Below the pieces are notes generated by a model. It worked only from the letters and a program-made list of their open reading frames with translations. It searched no databases and was not told the origin of the DNA. Positions 27,412 to 36,234 of a stretch of DNA of 64,000 nucleotides are shown piece after piece; within the stretch, counting starts at the first letter, position 1; every line of letters starts with the position of its first letter. The position numbers were made by a program, and so were the translations under genes. Source of the stretch: Arthrobacter sp. 24S4-2 (lineage in GTDB: Bacteria; Actinomycetota; Actinomycetes; Actinomycetales; Micrococcaceae); assembly GCF_005280255.1 (NCBI RefSeq), contig NZ_CP040018.1, positions 4,030,001 through 4,094,000 on the forward strand. The letters run 5' to 3'.

Positions 27412-27642
27412 ATGCTTTCGACATTCAAGTACCTCGCCTCCCGCCTTCGCCGCGACGAAACCGGCGCCACCGCCGTCGAATACGGCATCATGGTGGGCCT
27501 CATCGCCGTTGTCATCATCGTGGCCGTCACCCTCCTCGGAACCACGCTCCAGGACATGTTTGTCCAGGTTCAGTGTTCGATCGGCGGCGGCGCCTACACC
27601 GCGGGCGCTGGCGGCGCCTCGGGCACTTGCGTCCAGCCGTAA
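27412..27642 (+). CDS. flp: Flp family type IVb pilin, set 2
   Basis: A 76-residue pilin precursor: leader MLSTFKYLASRLRRDETG, cleavage before ATAVEYG, helix GIMVGLIAVVIIVAVTLLG, then a C-terminal tail with two Cys and a Gly/Ala-rich stretch that the set 1 pilins lack. The tail could form an intramolecular disulfide or a surface epitope. CAGGAG lies 7 bases before the ATG. First gene of set 2. Confidence 0.93.
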   Translation: MLSTFKYLASRLRRDETGATAVEYGIMVGLIAVVIIVAVTLLGTTLQDMFVQVQCSIGGGAYTAGAGGASGTCVQP

Positions 27643-27762
27643 GGGCAGTCCCCCACCGTCTGATGTGACCGGGTCACATCCCCAACCGCAGAGTGGCGGC
27701 GGCGACCAAGCCGCCGCCACTTCGGCTGTAAGCCCCCATTCGCCAGACGGAAAGGCAACTCC

Positions 27763-28137
27763 ATGTCCAGGGCATCCGAGCGCGGAGCCGCAGCGGTCGA
27801 GTTTGCGATCCTGGCACCCGTCCTCGTCATGCTGCTCCTGGGCATCATGGAGTTCGGCCGGGCCTATAACGCGCAGGCCTCACTCTCGGCGGCCGCCCGC
27901 GAAGGTGTCCGGGTCATGGCCATCTCCAACGACAAAACCGCCGCCCGCACCGCAGCCAAGAACGCCGCAGTTTCACTCAAGCCGGCACTGACGGACGCGA
28001 ACATCAGCTTCGGCGGTGCCTACTGCACGCCCGGCACTCAGATCACCATCACCATCAGCTACAACCTGTCCACTATGACCGGCATAGCGGGCCCGTTTCC
28101 GATGAAAGGCCAAGGGGCGATGCTATGCGGCGGCTGA
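27763..28137 (+). CDS. tadE: TadE-like pseudopilin, set 2
   Basis: 124 residues with the signature SERGAAAVEFAILAPVLVMLLLGIMEFGR, then AAAREGVRVMA and a short extracellular region with one Cys, ending in MLCGG. It is shorter outside the membrane than the set 1 copy but keeps the same 13-base overlap with the next gene. GC-rich codon use is like that of the chromosome around it. Confidence 0.88.
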   Translation: MSRASERGAAAVEFAILAPVLVMLLLGIMEFGRAYNAQASLSAAAREGVRVMAISNDKTAARTAAKNAAVSLKPALTDANISFGGAYCTPGTQITITISYNLSTMTGIAGPFPMKGQGAMLCGG

Positions 28138-29174
28138 CACATCGGCAACGGCCACAGAACGGCAATCACGACGACGAACGCGGCGCCGTGAGCGTGGTCG
28201 TCGCCCTATTGCTGGTAGTGCTTATGGGCTTTGGCGCGATAGCGGTGGACGTCGGGATGCTTTACGCCGAACGCACCCAGCTGCGTAACGGCGCCGACGC
28301 GGCTGCCCTAGCAGTGGCACAGAGGTGCGCAAAGAACGCCACCGATCCCGACTGCTCCACCAACTCCACCCTCGCCCGCAGCTACGCCAACAGCAATGCA
28401 AACGACGGCCTCAGCAACATCAAATCCACCGTGCTGGACAAGACCAACCGCACCGTAACTGTCACGGCCGGAGCCCAGGAATCGGGCAAGGCCGCCAACG
28501 AGGTCTCGCTGTTCTTCGCCCGCGCCCTTGGTATGGACTCCGCCGAAGTCAATGCCCCTTCGACTGTCCGATGGGGCAGCCCGCTGGCGGGACGCACCGC
28601 GTTCCCCCTCGCCTTCTCCGTCTGCCAAGTGAAGGACTCCATCGGAGGTGCGCTGCAGCTCCTGCGGGACCATGGCAAGAACCAGAATGCGGACTGCATG
28701 TACGGACCGTCCGGAGCTGCGGTGGAAGGCGGCTTTGGCTGGCTTGTGCAGGACGCGGGTGTCTGCGGCGGCACCATCGATCTCGCCATCAATGAAAGCG
28801 GAAGCGACCCTGGCAACAACGCCCCCAACAATTGCTCAACAACCCTGCAGAAATGGGCGGACGAGATCACAGCCGGCCGGGACATCACAGTGCTTCTTCC
28901 CGTTTACAACGTCGTCACGGGAACCGGTAACGGAGCCAGCTATCATCTCATCGCCTTCGCGGCCTTCAAAGTGAAGGGCTGGAAATTCAGCGGCGACAGC
29001 GGAACGCCAAACACTTTCCAGAACAAGGCACCCTTCGTGGATGCCTCCCTTGAATGCCGCGGCGACTGCCGCGGCATCATCGGAAGTTTCGTCAAATACA
29101 CGTCCCTGGCGGACGGCTACACCCTCGGACCGGTCGACGCCTACGGCGCAACCATCGTTCGTCTTTCCAAATAA
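28125..29174 (+). CDS. tadG: Tad pilus-associated protein (TadG-like), set 2
   Basis: 349 residues: DERGAVSVVVALLLVVLMGFGAIAVDVGMLY helix, RNGADAAALAVAQRC, then an extracellular domain with EGGFGWLVQDAGVC, HLIAFAAFKVKGWKF and CRGDCRGIIGSF. The paralogue in set 1 shares the order of Cys residues and the FGWLV and CRG motifs. Predicted to sit in the membrane with its C-terminal domain outside and to take part in pilus anchoring. Confidence 0.86.
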   Translation: MRRLTHRQRPQNGNHDDERGAVSVVVALLLVVLMGFGAIAVDVGMLYAERTQLRNGADAAALAVAQRCAKNATDPDCSTNSTLARSYANSNANDGLSNIKSTVLDKTNRTVTVTAGAQESGKAANEVSLFFARALGMDSAEVNAPSTVRWGSPLAGRTAFPLAFSVCQVKDSIGGALQLLRDHGKNQNADCMYGPSGAAVEGGFGWLVQDAGVCGGTIDLAINESGSDPGNNAPNNCSTTLQKWADEITAGRDITVLLPVYNVVTGTGNGASYHLIAFAAFKVKGWKFSGDSGTPNTFQNKAPFVDASLECRGDCRGIIGSFVKYTSLADGYTLGPVDAYGATIVRLSK

Positions 29175-29201
29175 TCCGTCCCGTAACCACAGGAGCAGTC
29201 A

Positions 29202-29974
29202 GTGAAGTCACGTTTGTTGGCCGGAGTGGCGGCAGTCCTGCTGGCTATCGTCGGGGCGGTCCTCGTGGTCACCTATGCCCAGGGCGCCGACCAACGGGCA
29301 GTCAAGGACCTGGACCCTGTAGGCGTGCTGGTGGTAACCAAAGCCGTACCTGCAGGCGCTTCCGCAGACACCGTGAAAGCCTCCGTGGCCCTGGAGCAAT
29401 TGCCGGGAACCGCCGTCGCAAAGTCCGCACTGAAGACTCTCGACGCGTCCACAGGAAAGGTGGCCGCCGCCGACCTCGTCCCCGGCGAGCAGCTTCTGGA
29501 AGAGAAACTCATCGCCCCGGAAGACCTCCAAACCTCCGGCTCGGTAAAGGTGCCGGCCGGCCTGCAGGAAGTCTCCTTCCAGCTGGAGCCGCAGCGCGTC
29601 GTCGGAGGTCGCCTTGTCCCCGGTGACCACGTGGGTGTCTTCATCTCCATGAAAGCGGGCGGTGTCGAGTCGAAACCCGATAAAGAGACCACGCAGCTCT
29701 CCATCCACAAGGTCCTGGTGACCTCCGTGCAGAGGGCCCCGAAGGAGCCGCCGCCAAGCCGGCGCCGTCGGCGAGCGCCGGAACAGAACCTGACCCCCGG
29801 GATGTGAACCTGCCCACCGGATCCCTGATGATCACGGTGGCAGTCAACGACATCAACGCGGGAAAGATCGTGTTCGCTTCCGAGTTCGGCGATGCCATCT
29901 GGCTGACTCGGGAACCTCTGGACGCGCAGGACAACGGTCCCCGCGTAATGATCCGGCCGGACGTCTACAAATGA
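29202..29974 (+). pseudogene. cpaB: Flp pilus assembly protein CpaB (RcpC), set 2, frameshifted
   Basis: GTG 29202 (SRLLAGVAAVLLAIVGAVLVV anchor) with AGGAG upstream opens a CpaB frame that is sound to about SVQRAPKE, then runs into a basic, Pro/Arg-rich nonsense tail ending at 29807. In the next frame the family C-terminus continues: AAKPAPSASAGTEPD, LPTGSLMITVAVNDINAGKI and VFASEFGDAIWL, to TGA 29974, which overlaps the cpaE start (ATGA). One missing base near 29738-29750 explains this, and the restored length of 257 matches the 256 of set 1. The break is in a linker, so the truncated form would lack the last domain. Confidence 0.86.
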
Positions 29975-31167
29975 GCCGCTTCGTCCTCATCACGCCCGAC
30001 GCCGACTTCGACGGCCGCCTTCGCCAAGCCGTTGCCGGCGGCCTCCAAGGCGGCGTGCAGACCTTCCTCACCAGCCTGCTGCCAGCCGACCCGAACGAGC
30101 TTTTCGCCCACCTCAACCAGGAACAGCCCGAAGTCCTCGTCCTGGGACCGGGCGTCCCGGTCGACGAAGCCCTCCGCCTCGCAACGGTCATGAATATCCG
30201 GTATCCGGAGCTCAGCGTCATCCTGGCCAGCGAGCCGGATCCCGACTTCATCCTGCATGCCATGCGCGCTGGGATCCGGGACATCCTCTCCCCCGACTCC
30301 GATGCTGCGCAGATCAGGGTCCTCCTGGAGCGCGTCACTCAGTCCTCCGCCGGCCGTTACCGCCTGCCGGCTTCCCAGCCCACCGCCGAAACCAACAAGG
30401 GCCTGGTCATCGGTGTCTTCTCCCCCAAGGGCGGCGTAGGCAAAACCACCATCGCCACCAATATCGCCATCGGTCTGGGCAAGATCGCCCCGATGAGCGT
30501 GGTGATCGTGGACCTGGACCTGCAGTTCGGCGACGTCGCCTCCGCCCTCTACCTCGACCCCCAGCACACCGTCACGGACGCGGTCTCCCCCGCCGCCAGC
30601 CAGGATTCCCTGGTCCTGAAGGCCTTCCTCACCGTCCATCCGGGCAGTATCTACGCCGTCTGCGCTCCGCCAACCCCCGTTGATGCCGACGAGATAACCC
30701 CTGAACAGGTCAGCCGGCTGCTGGAACAGCTGGCCGAACAGTTCCAGTACGTCGTGGTGGACACAGCTCCGGGCCTGCCGGAAATCGGCCTCGCGGCCAT
30801 GGAACAGTGCACGGATGTGGTGTGGGTGAGCGCTATGGACATACCAAGCGTCAGGGGCCTGCGATCCGGCCTGGACGTCCTCCGCCAGCTGGATATCCTC
30901 CCGGAGACCCGGCACGTGGTGCTGAACATGGCGGATCCCAAGCTCGGGCTGACAGTCCAGGACCTCGAATCGACCATCGGAGCACCCGTCGACGTGAGCA
31001 TCCCGCGGTCCAAGGCCGTGGCGCTCTCCACCAACCGCGGCATCCCCGTCCTGCAGGAGCAAGCGAAGGACCCGGCAACCAAGGGCCTGAATCAGCTCGT
31101 CGACCGCTTCAACCCCGCCTGGCGGGCCAAGTCGCAACGCAAACTGCACCGGAGGGTAGTGGTCTAG
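29971..31167 (+). CDS. cpaE: CpaE/TadZ-like ATPase, set 2
   Basis: 398 residues. The N-terminal receiver-like domain (about 1-130) lacks an obvious full set of phospho-acceptor residues. The MinD/ParA-like ATPase domain follows: FSPKGGVGKTTIATN (deviant Walker A), VVIVDLDLQFGDVAS and VVVDTAPGLPEIGL. It should locate the Tad assembly complex at the membrane. The start overlaps the cpaB stop by four bases, and the stop abuts cpaF. Intact, unlike the set 1 copy. Confidence 0.92.
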   Translation: MSRFVLITPDADFDGRLRQAVAGGLQGGVQTFLTSLLPADPNELFAHLNQEQPEVLVLGPGVPVDEALRLATVMNIRYPELSVILASEPDPDFILHAMRAGIRDILSPDSDAAQIRVLLERVTQSSAGRYRLPASQPTAETNKGLVIGVFSPKGGVGKTTIATNIAIGLGKIAPMSVVIVDLDLQFGDVASALYLDPQHTVTDAVSPAASQDSLVLKAFLTVHPGSIYAVCAPPTPVDADEITPEQVSRLLEQLAEQFQYVVVDTAPGLPEIGLAAMEQCTDVVWVSAMDIPSVRGLRSGLDVLRQLDILPETRHVVLNMADPKLGLTVQDLESTIGAPVDVSIPRSKAVALSTNRGIPVLQEQAKDPATKGLNQLVDRFNPAWRAKSQRKLHRRVVV

Positions 31168-32724
31168 ATGAAACTTTCAGAGCGCATCAGTGCCGTGCAA
31201 GCGAAGTCGCAATCACAGCCGCACACGCAAACCGTTCCCCCGCCGTCGCCGTCCGCGCGGGCTGCCACCGCAACCTTGGAACTGGACCGGCCGGACGTGT
31301 CCGGCCGGCAGCCGGATCCGTGGGCCGCACCTCGGCCGGAAAAGCGGACGACGACGTCGGCACCGGCTGCCGCCGTCGTCGTTCCGTCAACGGGGACTGA
31401 TCACACGGACGAGGTGAAACAGAAAGCCCAGCAGCCTGTGGACGCCTTCGCCGCACTGAAGGAGCGGGCAGCCACGGCCCTGTTCGAACGCATGGGCTCG
31501 CGTTTCAACGACTCCGCGGTCACGGAGCATGAGCTTCGCACCACTGCCCGTGAGGAGCTCACGCGCATCATCGACGGCGAGCAGGTCCCGCTGTCCGCGG
31601 AGGAGCGCACTCGCCTGGTCCAGGACGTCGCCGACGACGTCCTGGGCTACGGCCCGCTGCAGCGCCTCCTCGACGATCCCGCCGTCACCGAGATCATGGT
31701 CAACCGGATGGACCAGATCTACGTGGAGCGCAAGGGTCACCTCACCCTGGCCGACTCCCGCTTCAGCTCGGAGGCACACCTGCGCAAGGTGATCGAACGC
31801 ATCGTGTCCAAGGTTGGCCGCCGCATTGACGAGTCCTCGCCCCTGGTGGATGCCCGGCTGGAGGATGGCTCGCGTGTCAACGCCGTGATCCCGCCCTTGG
31901 CCGTCGGCGGATCATCGCTGACCATCCGTAAATTCAGCAAGGTGCCCCTCACCGTCCGGAACCTTATCGACTACGGAACACTCACCCCGGAAATGGCAGA
32001 GCTCCTCAACGCCTGCGTCAAGGCAAAGCTCAACATCATCGTCTCCGGTGGAACGGGAACGGGAAAGACCACCCTGCTGAACGTGCTTTCGTCCTTCCTG
32101 CCCGCGGATGAACGGATTGTCACCATCGAGGATGCCGTTGAGCTGCAGATCCAGCAGGATCATGTGGTCCGGCTCGAAAGCAGGCCTCCCAACACTGAAG
32201 GCAAAGGCGAAGTGACCATCCGTGAACTCCTGCGGAACTCGTTGCGTATGCGCCCTGACCGCATCGTGGTGGGTGAGGTTCGAGGCGGGGAGTCGCTGGA
32301 CATGCTCCAGGCCATGAACACGGGACACGACGGCTCGCTGTCCACCGTTCACTCAAACTCGCCGCGCGACGCCGTCGCCCGCCTCGAAACGCTGGTGCTC
32401 ATGGCCGGGATGGACCTGCCGCTGCGTGCCATCCGGGAACAGATAGCTTCAGCCGTGAACCTGATCGTCCAGATTTCACGCTTGCGTGACGGCAGCCGCC
32501 GCATCACCCACGTGACCGAGGTACAGGGCATGGAGGGCGACATTGTGACCCTGCAGGATGCCTTCGTCTTCGACTATTCGGCAGGCGTCGATGCCCACGG
32601 CCGTTTCCTCGGACGGCCAGTCGCCACGGGGATCCGTCCGCGTTTCATTGACCGCTTCGAGGACCTCGGAATCCATGTCTCACCCGGGGTCTTCGCCACC
32701 CCAGCCGGCGAAGGAAAGGCCTAG
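31168..32724 (+). CDS. cpaF: CpaF/TadA pilus assembly ATPase, set 2
   Basis: 518 residues. A variable, Pro/Ala/Thr-rich N-terminus (about 1-90) precedes the conserved FERMGSRFNDS region and the ATPase core with VTEIMVNRMDQIYVE, SGGTGTGKTTLLNVLS (Walker A), MRPDRIVVGEVRGGESLDM (Walker B) and GHDGSLSTVHSNSPRDA. It drives pilin polymerisation as a ring on the cytoplasmic face. It follows cpaE directly and precedes tadB by 10 bases. Confidence 0.94.
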   Translation: MKLSERISAVQAKSQSQPHTQTVPPPSPSARAATATLELDRPDVSGRQPDPWAAPRPEKRTTTSAPAAAVVVPSTGTDHTDEVKQKAQQPVDAFAALKERAATALFERMGSRFNDSAVTEHELRTTAREELTRIIDGEQVPLSAEERTRLVQDVADDVLGYGPLQRLLDDPAVTEIMVNRMDQIYVERKGHLTLADSRFSSEAHLRKVIERIVSKVGRRIDESSPLVDARLEDGSRVNAVIPPLAVGGSSLTIRKFSKVPLTVRNLIDYGTLTPEMAELLNACVKAKLNIIVSGGTGTGKTTLLNVLSSFLPADERIVTIEDAVELQIQQDHVVRLESRPPNTEGKGEVTIRELLRNSLRMRPDRIVVGEVRGGESLDMLQAMNTGHDGSLSTVHSNSPRDAVARLETLVLMAGMDLPLRAIREQIASAVNLIVQISRLRDGSRRITHVTEVQGMEGDIVTLQDAFVFDYSAGVDAHGRFLGRPVATGIRPRFIDRFEDLGIHVSPGVFATPAGEGKA

Positions 32725-32734
32725 GACCACCGCC

Positions 32735-33667
32735 ATGCTCATGACCGTTGGAGCCGCGCTCCTCCTCCTGGCACCAATCCTGTTGGCTGCGGCAATCCTC
32801 ATACCCGGAACACCCGGGATCGCTATCAACCGACGCCGCCCCTATGACTCCGACCCGCCCTCACGGCTTACCAGGCTGGCAGGCATCACAGTCGTGGGCC
32901 TGGACCGCTTCCTGGCGGCCAGGAACGTTCGCCTCTACAGCCGTGATTCCCTGGAGAACGCCGGCGTCCGGCTCAGCCAGGCTGAGTACTTTGTCCTGGT
33001 CATTGCCGGTGGCATCGTCGGCGCCCTTGTGGGCCTTGTGATCGGCGTGCCGGTCCTCTCCGTCCTCCTTGTCATACTGGCGCCTGTTGCAGGGCACCTG
33101 GTGCTGGGCTTCCTGGCCGGAAAGCGGCGGGGAAAATTCGATCAGCAACTCGGTGATACGCTCCAGCTGCTGGCCGGCGGACTGCGGGCCGGCCACAGTA
33201 TCCTCCGTGCCATCGATGCGGCTGCTACCGAATCCCAGAGCCCGACGTCGGAAGAGATGCGCCGCGTCATCACGGAAACCAGCCTGGGCCGCGACCTCCT
33301 TGCCTCATTGACCGACACCTCAGAACGCATGAGGAACGAGGACTTCGTCTGGATAGCGCAAGCCATCCAGATCAACCGCGAGGTCGGCGGGAACCTGGCG
33401 GAGGTCCTCGACCAGGTGAATGAGACCATCCGGGAGCGTTCCGAGATCAAGGGCCATATCAAGGCACTCGCGGCAGAAGGCAAGTTCTCGGCCTACATCC
33501 TGATTGCGATGCCGATCGGGATTGTGGTGATGCTCATGATGGTGAACCCGGGTTACATGGATTCGATGTTCACCCATCCGCTCGGGTGGGGAATGATGGC
33601 GGGATCGGTGGTGCTCATGACCATCGGCAGCCTGTGGATGCGCAAAATCATCGATCTGAAGTTCTGA
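32735..33667 (+). CDS. tadB: TadB-like pilus platform membrane protein, set 2
   Basis: 310 residues. N-terminal helix MLMTVGAALLLLAPILLAAA, a helix pair at about 85-130, and the T2SF domain with LLAGGLRAGHSILRAIDAAA and IAQAIQINREVGGNLAEVLDQVNETIRER. Two C-terminal helices follow, ending RKIIDLKF, parallel to RIVKIKF of set 1. The ATG at 32735 is preferred over a longer reading that would overlap cpaF. Confidence 0.9.
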   Translation: MLMTVGAALLLLAPILLAAAILIPGTPGIAINRRRPYDSDPPSRLTRLAGITVVGLDRFLAARNVRLYSRDSLENAGVRLSQAEYFVLVIAGGIVGALVGLVIGVPVLSVLLVILAPVAGHLVLGFLAGKRRGKFDQQLGDTLQLLAGGLRAGHSILRAIDAAATESQSPTSEEMRRVITETSLGRDLLASLTDTSERMRNEDFVWIAQAIQINREVGGNLAEVLDQVNETIRERSEIKGHIKALAAEGKFSAYILIAMPIGIVVMLMMVNPGYMDSMFTHPLGWGMMAGSVVLMTIGSLWMRKIIDLKF

Positions 33668-33674
33668 GGTGCCC

Positions 33675-34559
33675 ATGAATCCCGTGATCCTTTCCTCGCT
33701 CCTCCTGGTATGCCTCCCCGTCGGCTACCTGGCCTGGTCCGTCCTGTCCGTGGACCGCAAGGCCCGTGCCGCGACGGTGGCCATCCTGACCCGCGGCAGG
33801 AGGGCGGCCGACGTCCCGGAATCAAAGCAAGGCGGCTTCCTCGACAGGATCGGGTATGGGCTGACTCCAGCAGCCTACGTCCGCAAACTCGACAGGCTAC
33901 TTTCACTTGCCGGCCGCCCGGCAGCGTGGCCGTTGGGGCGCATTTTGGCGGCAAAGCCTGCCCTGGGCCTGGTGGGAGCGTCGCTTGGCGTGCTCATCAG
34001 CATGAGCAGCCCCAAACCGATGATCAAGCTTGCCGGACTGTTCATTCTCTTCCTTGGGTACTTCATCCCTGATCTGCTCCTCTACAGCAAAGGCCTGGAA
34101 CGTCAGAAGGCCATGCAGCTGGAGCTCGCGAACACCCTCGATCAGATGCTGATCTCGGTGGAAGCCGGCCTGGGCTTCGAAGGGGCGATGGCCCGCGCGG
34201 GGGAAAACGGAAAGGGCCCCTTGGCCGACGAACTGGTCCGCACGCTGCAGGACATGCAGGTAGGACGCAGCCGCCGGGAGTCCTACCTGGCCCTTGCCGA
34301 GAGGACCAACATTCCGGAACTCCGCAGCTTCGTCCAGGCTATTGTCCAGGCAGACACCTACGGCATCGCCATCAGCCGCGTCCTCAGGATCCAGGCCAAG
34401 GTCATGAGGGTCAAGCGCCGGCAACGGGCCGAGGAGAAGGCCATGAAGCTGCCAGTCGCGATTCTGTTTCCCCTCCTGTTCTTCATCTTTCCGGTCCTTT
34501 TCATCGCGATTCTTGGCCCAGCCGTGATCAATACAATTGACACATTCACCGGTCAATGA
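33675..34559 (+). CDS. tadC: TadC-like pilus platform membrane protein, set 2
   Basis: 294 residues, T2SF family: an N-terminal helix, PAAYVRKLDRLLSLAGRPAAWPLGR, a helix pair, then LANTLDQMLISVEAGLGFEGAMARAGENGKG, RQRAEEKAMKLPVAILFPLLFFIFPVLF and a last helix. ATG 33675 has GAGGTG upstream; GTG 33669 is a possible alternative two codons earlier. It completes an otherwise full set 2 (only cpaB is broken). Confidence 0.9.
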   Translation: MNPVILSSLLLVCLPVGYLAWSVLSVDRKARAATVAILTRGRRAADVPESKQGGFLDRIGYGLTPAAYVRKLDRLLSLAGRPAAWPLGRILAAKPALGLVGASLGVLISMSSPKPMIKLAGLFILFLGYFIPDLLLYSKGLERQKAMQLELANTLDQMLISVEAGLGFEGAMARAGENGKGPLADELVRTLQDMQVGRSRRESYLALAERTNIPELRSFVQAIVQADTYGIAISRVLRIQAKVMRVKRRQRAEEKAMKLPVAILFPLLFFIFPVLFIAILGPAVINTIDTFTGQ

Positions 34560-34666
34560 CGCCATGCGTCGCGCCAGTCCGCCCTCCCAGCCCGCGAAAC
34601 CGCAAGGTTTCCACAGGATTGGATGAAGTCATGCGAATTGACAGTTTCAGGAAGTAGCGTTGTCAT

Positions 34667-35161
34667 ATGTCCATTTCAGGTAGCTGCAGCGGCGTCGGAG
34701 GTGCGGGCCCCGCCCACACACTTCGACAGTCCACGGCTGCCCCGAGCCCTGTATCAAACCCGAGCGCTGTATCAAATCGGGATGACGCTGAACTTCCGGG
34801 CTCGGAACTTCCCCTCGTGGACCTCGAGGTGCTGCAGGACCTTTCAGACCAGCTGGCCCATCCGGCCGTCGCCCAGAACTTTGCACGGGACTATGCCACT
34901 CTCTGGACCCAGCGCTACCAGAAGCTGGCAGGAGCCATGGATCGCCAAGATCTTGCTGCGGCCCTGGACGCTGTCATTAGCATGAAGATCGCTTCAGCCA
35001 TGGTGGGAGGGCTGCGGCTGTCCCGGCTGGCGGAACAACTGGAGGGGTTCATCCGAAATGGAGACCTCGAAAACGGACTTGCCCTCATTGCGGCCGTGGA
35101 AGTCCACGGAAGTGCGACAGTCAAGGAACTTCAGGAAACCTACATACTGGCGGATGAATAG
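34667..35161 (+). CDS. Hpt-like four-helix protein lacking the phospho-acceptor histidine
   Basis: 164 residues. The first 40 or so are Ser/Pro-rich and probably disordered. Residues about 50-160 look like a histidine phosphotransfer domain: VISMKIASAMVGGLRLSRLAEQLE resembles the Hpt core in which H-x-L-K is followed by a Gly/Ala/Ser-rich turn and L-R-L. The Lys is present (107), but the expected His position holds Ile104. It therefore cannot relay phosphate in the usual way and may act as a binding or inhibitory module. It sits 108 bases after tadC of set 2 and is convergent with the response regulator. Family assignment is by motif only. Confidence 0.65.
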   Translation: MSISGSCSGVGGAGPAHTLRQSTAAPSPVSNPSAVSNRDDAELPGSELPLVDLEVLQDLSDQLAHPAVAQNFARDYATLWTQRYQKLAGAMDRQDLAAALDAVISMKIASAMVGGLRLSRLAEQLEGFIRNGDLENGLALIAAVEVHGSATVKELQETYILADE

Positions 35162-35173
35162 TTAGCCCATCTC

Positions 35174-35977
35174 CTACCGCTGTTCGTGGACCTCTTGCCG
35201 TTCACGCTCCACTGGCGTCAGCTTGTATCCCACGCCGCGCACAGTCTGCAGCCATCGTGGGGATTGGGGATCTTCGTGCAGCTTCCGCCGGAGATTTCCG
35301 ATATGGACCTCAACGGCCCTCTCATCGGATTCGCTGACGTAAGTATCGTCGCGATCTTCCTCGCCCCTGACTACGCGAACCAGGTCAGTCTTCGTACAAA
35401 CAGCCCCGCCCACACGCAATAGCTCCTGAAGGAGATCGAACTCACTTCGGGTCAGCGGGAGGGTGTCACCATGGACAATAACGGACCTGGTCTTGCGATT
35501 GAGCGCCAAGCCATTATGCCGGAGTACCGATTCCTCAGCTGGCCCCCCACCGGACGACGGGGCGGGGGCGGGTGCCGGGGCAGGCGTCCGGCCTTGCGCC
35601 GACCGCGGCCGGGGTCTGCGCAGCATTGCCGCTACGCGCGCCCTCAGCTCCAAAGGCCGAAACGGCTTGGTGATGTAGTCGTCGGCTCCAGAGTGTAGCG
35701 CCGTCAGCAGGTCCGGTTCCTCCGTCCTGCCGGTGAGCATAACAACGTAGGCGTCACTAAACTGCCGGATTTGCCGCAGCACCTCGTAACCGTCGATATC
35801 AGGCAGGCCCACGTCCAGGGTGACGACATTTGCGTTGTGGTCGCGAACGGCCTCAACGCCCTCCCGTCCGTCCGCGGCTGAGTAAACCTCAAAACCAGCC
35901 TGACTCAGCACGGCCTCCAACAGATTCCGCACATCTGCGTCATCTTCAACAACCACTGCAACCCCAAGATCACCCAT
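35174..35977 (-). CDS. OmpR/PhoB-family response regulator
   Basis: 267 residues. Receiver domain 1-120: acidic pocket EDD near residue 11-13, phospho-acceptor Asp55 in VVTLDVGLPD, Thr in MLTGR and Lys104 in ITKPF. A Pro/Ala-repeat linker (about 128-145) joins it to a winged-helix DNA-binding domain with LTRSEFDLLQELL, VEVHIGNLRRKL and TVRGVGYKL. The gene is divergent from the membrane histidine kinase, with 257 bases between, so the two are probably partners. Its targets may include the adjacent tad set, but this is only suggested by position. Confidence 0.92.
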   Translation of the reverse strand: MGDLGVAVVVEDDADVRNLLEAVLSQAGFEVYSAADGREGVEAVRDHNANVVTLDVGLPDIDGYEVLRQIRQFSDAYVVMLTGRTEEPDLLTALHSGADDYITKPFRPLELRARVAAMLRRPRPRSAQGRTPAPAPAPAPSSGGGPAEESVLRHNGLALNRKTRSVIVHGDTLPLTRSEFDLLQELLRVGGAVCTKTDLVRVVRGEEDRDDTYVSESDERAVEVHIGNLRRKLHEDPQSPRWLQTVRGVGYKLTPVERERQEVHEQR

Positions 35978-36234
35978 GGACTCCCCAGCCTGACGAATTG
36001 TCCGAATATGCCCATCACATATGCGAAATTCCTCACCACAAATTCACGTTACAACGCAGGAGCTAAATCGTCATCACTTTTTACCCTATGACCCCACACA
36101 TCACTTCGTTTACTATGACACCAAATGCAACTTCTGCTTCTGGAAAATCGGAGATCGCGGGCAGCGTTGCCCGCATCCCGCCGCCGCTGCAGGCGAAACG
36201 AGCGATTTGGCCCCAACGTAAGGAAGTAGCTTCA

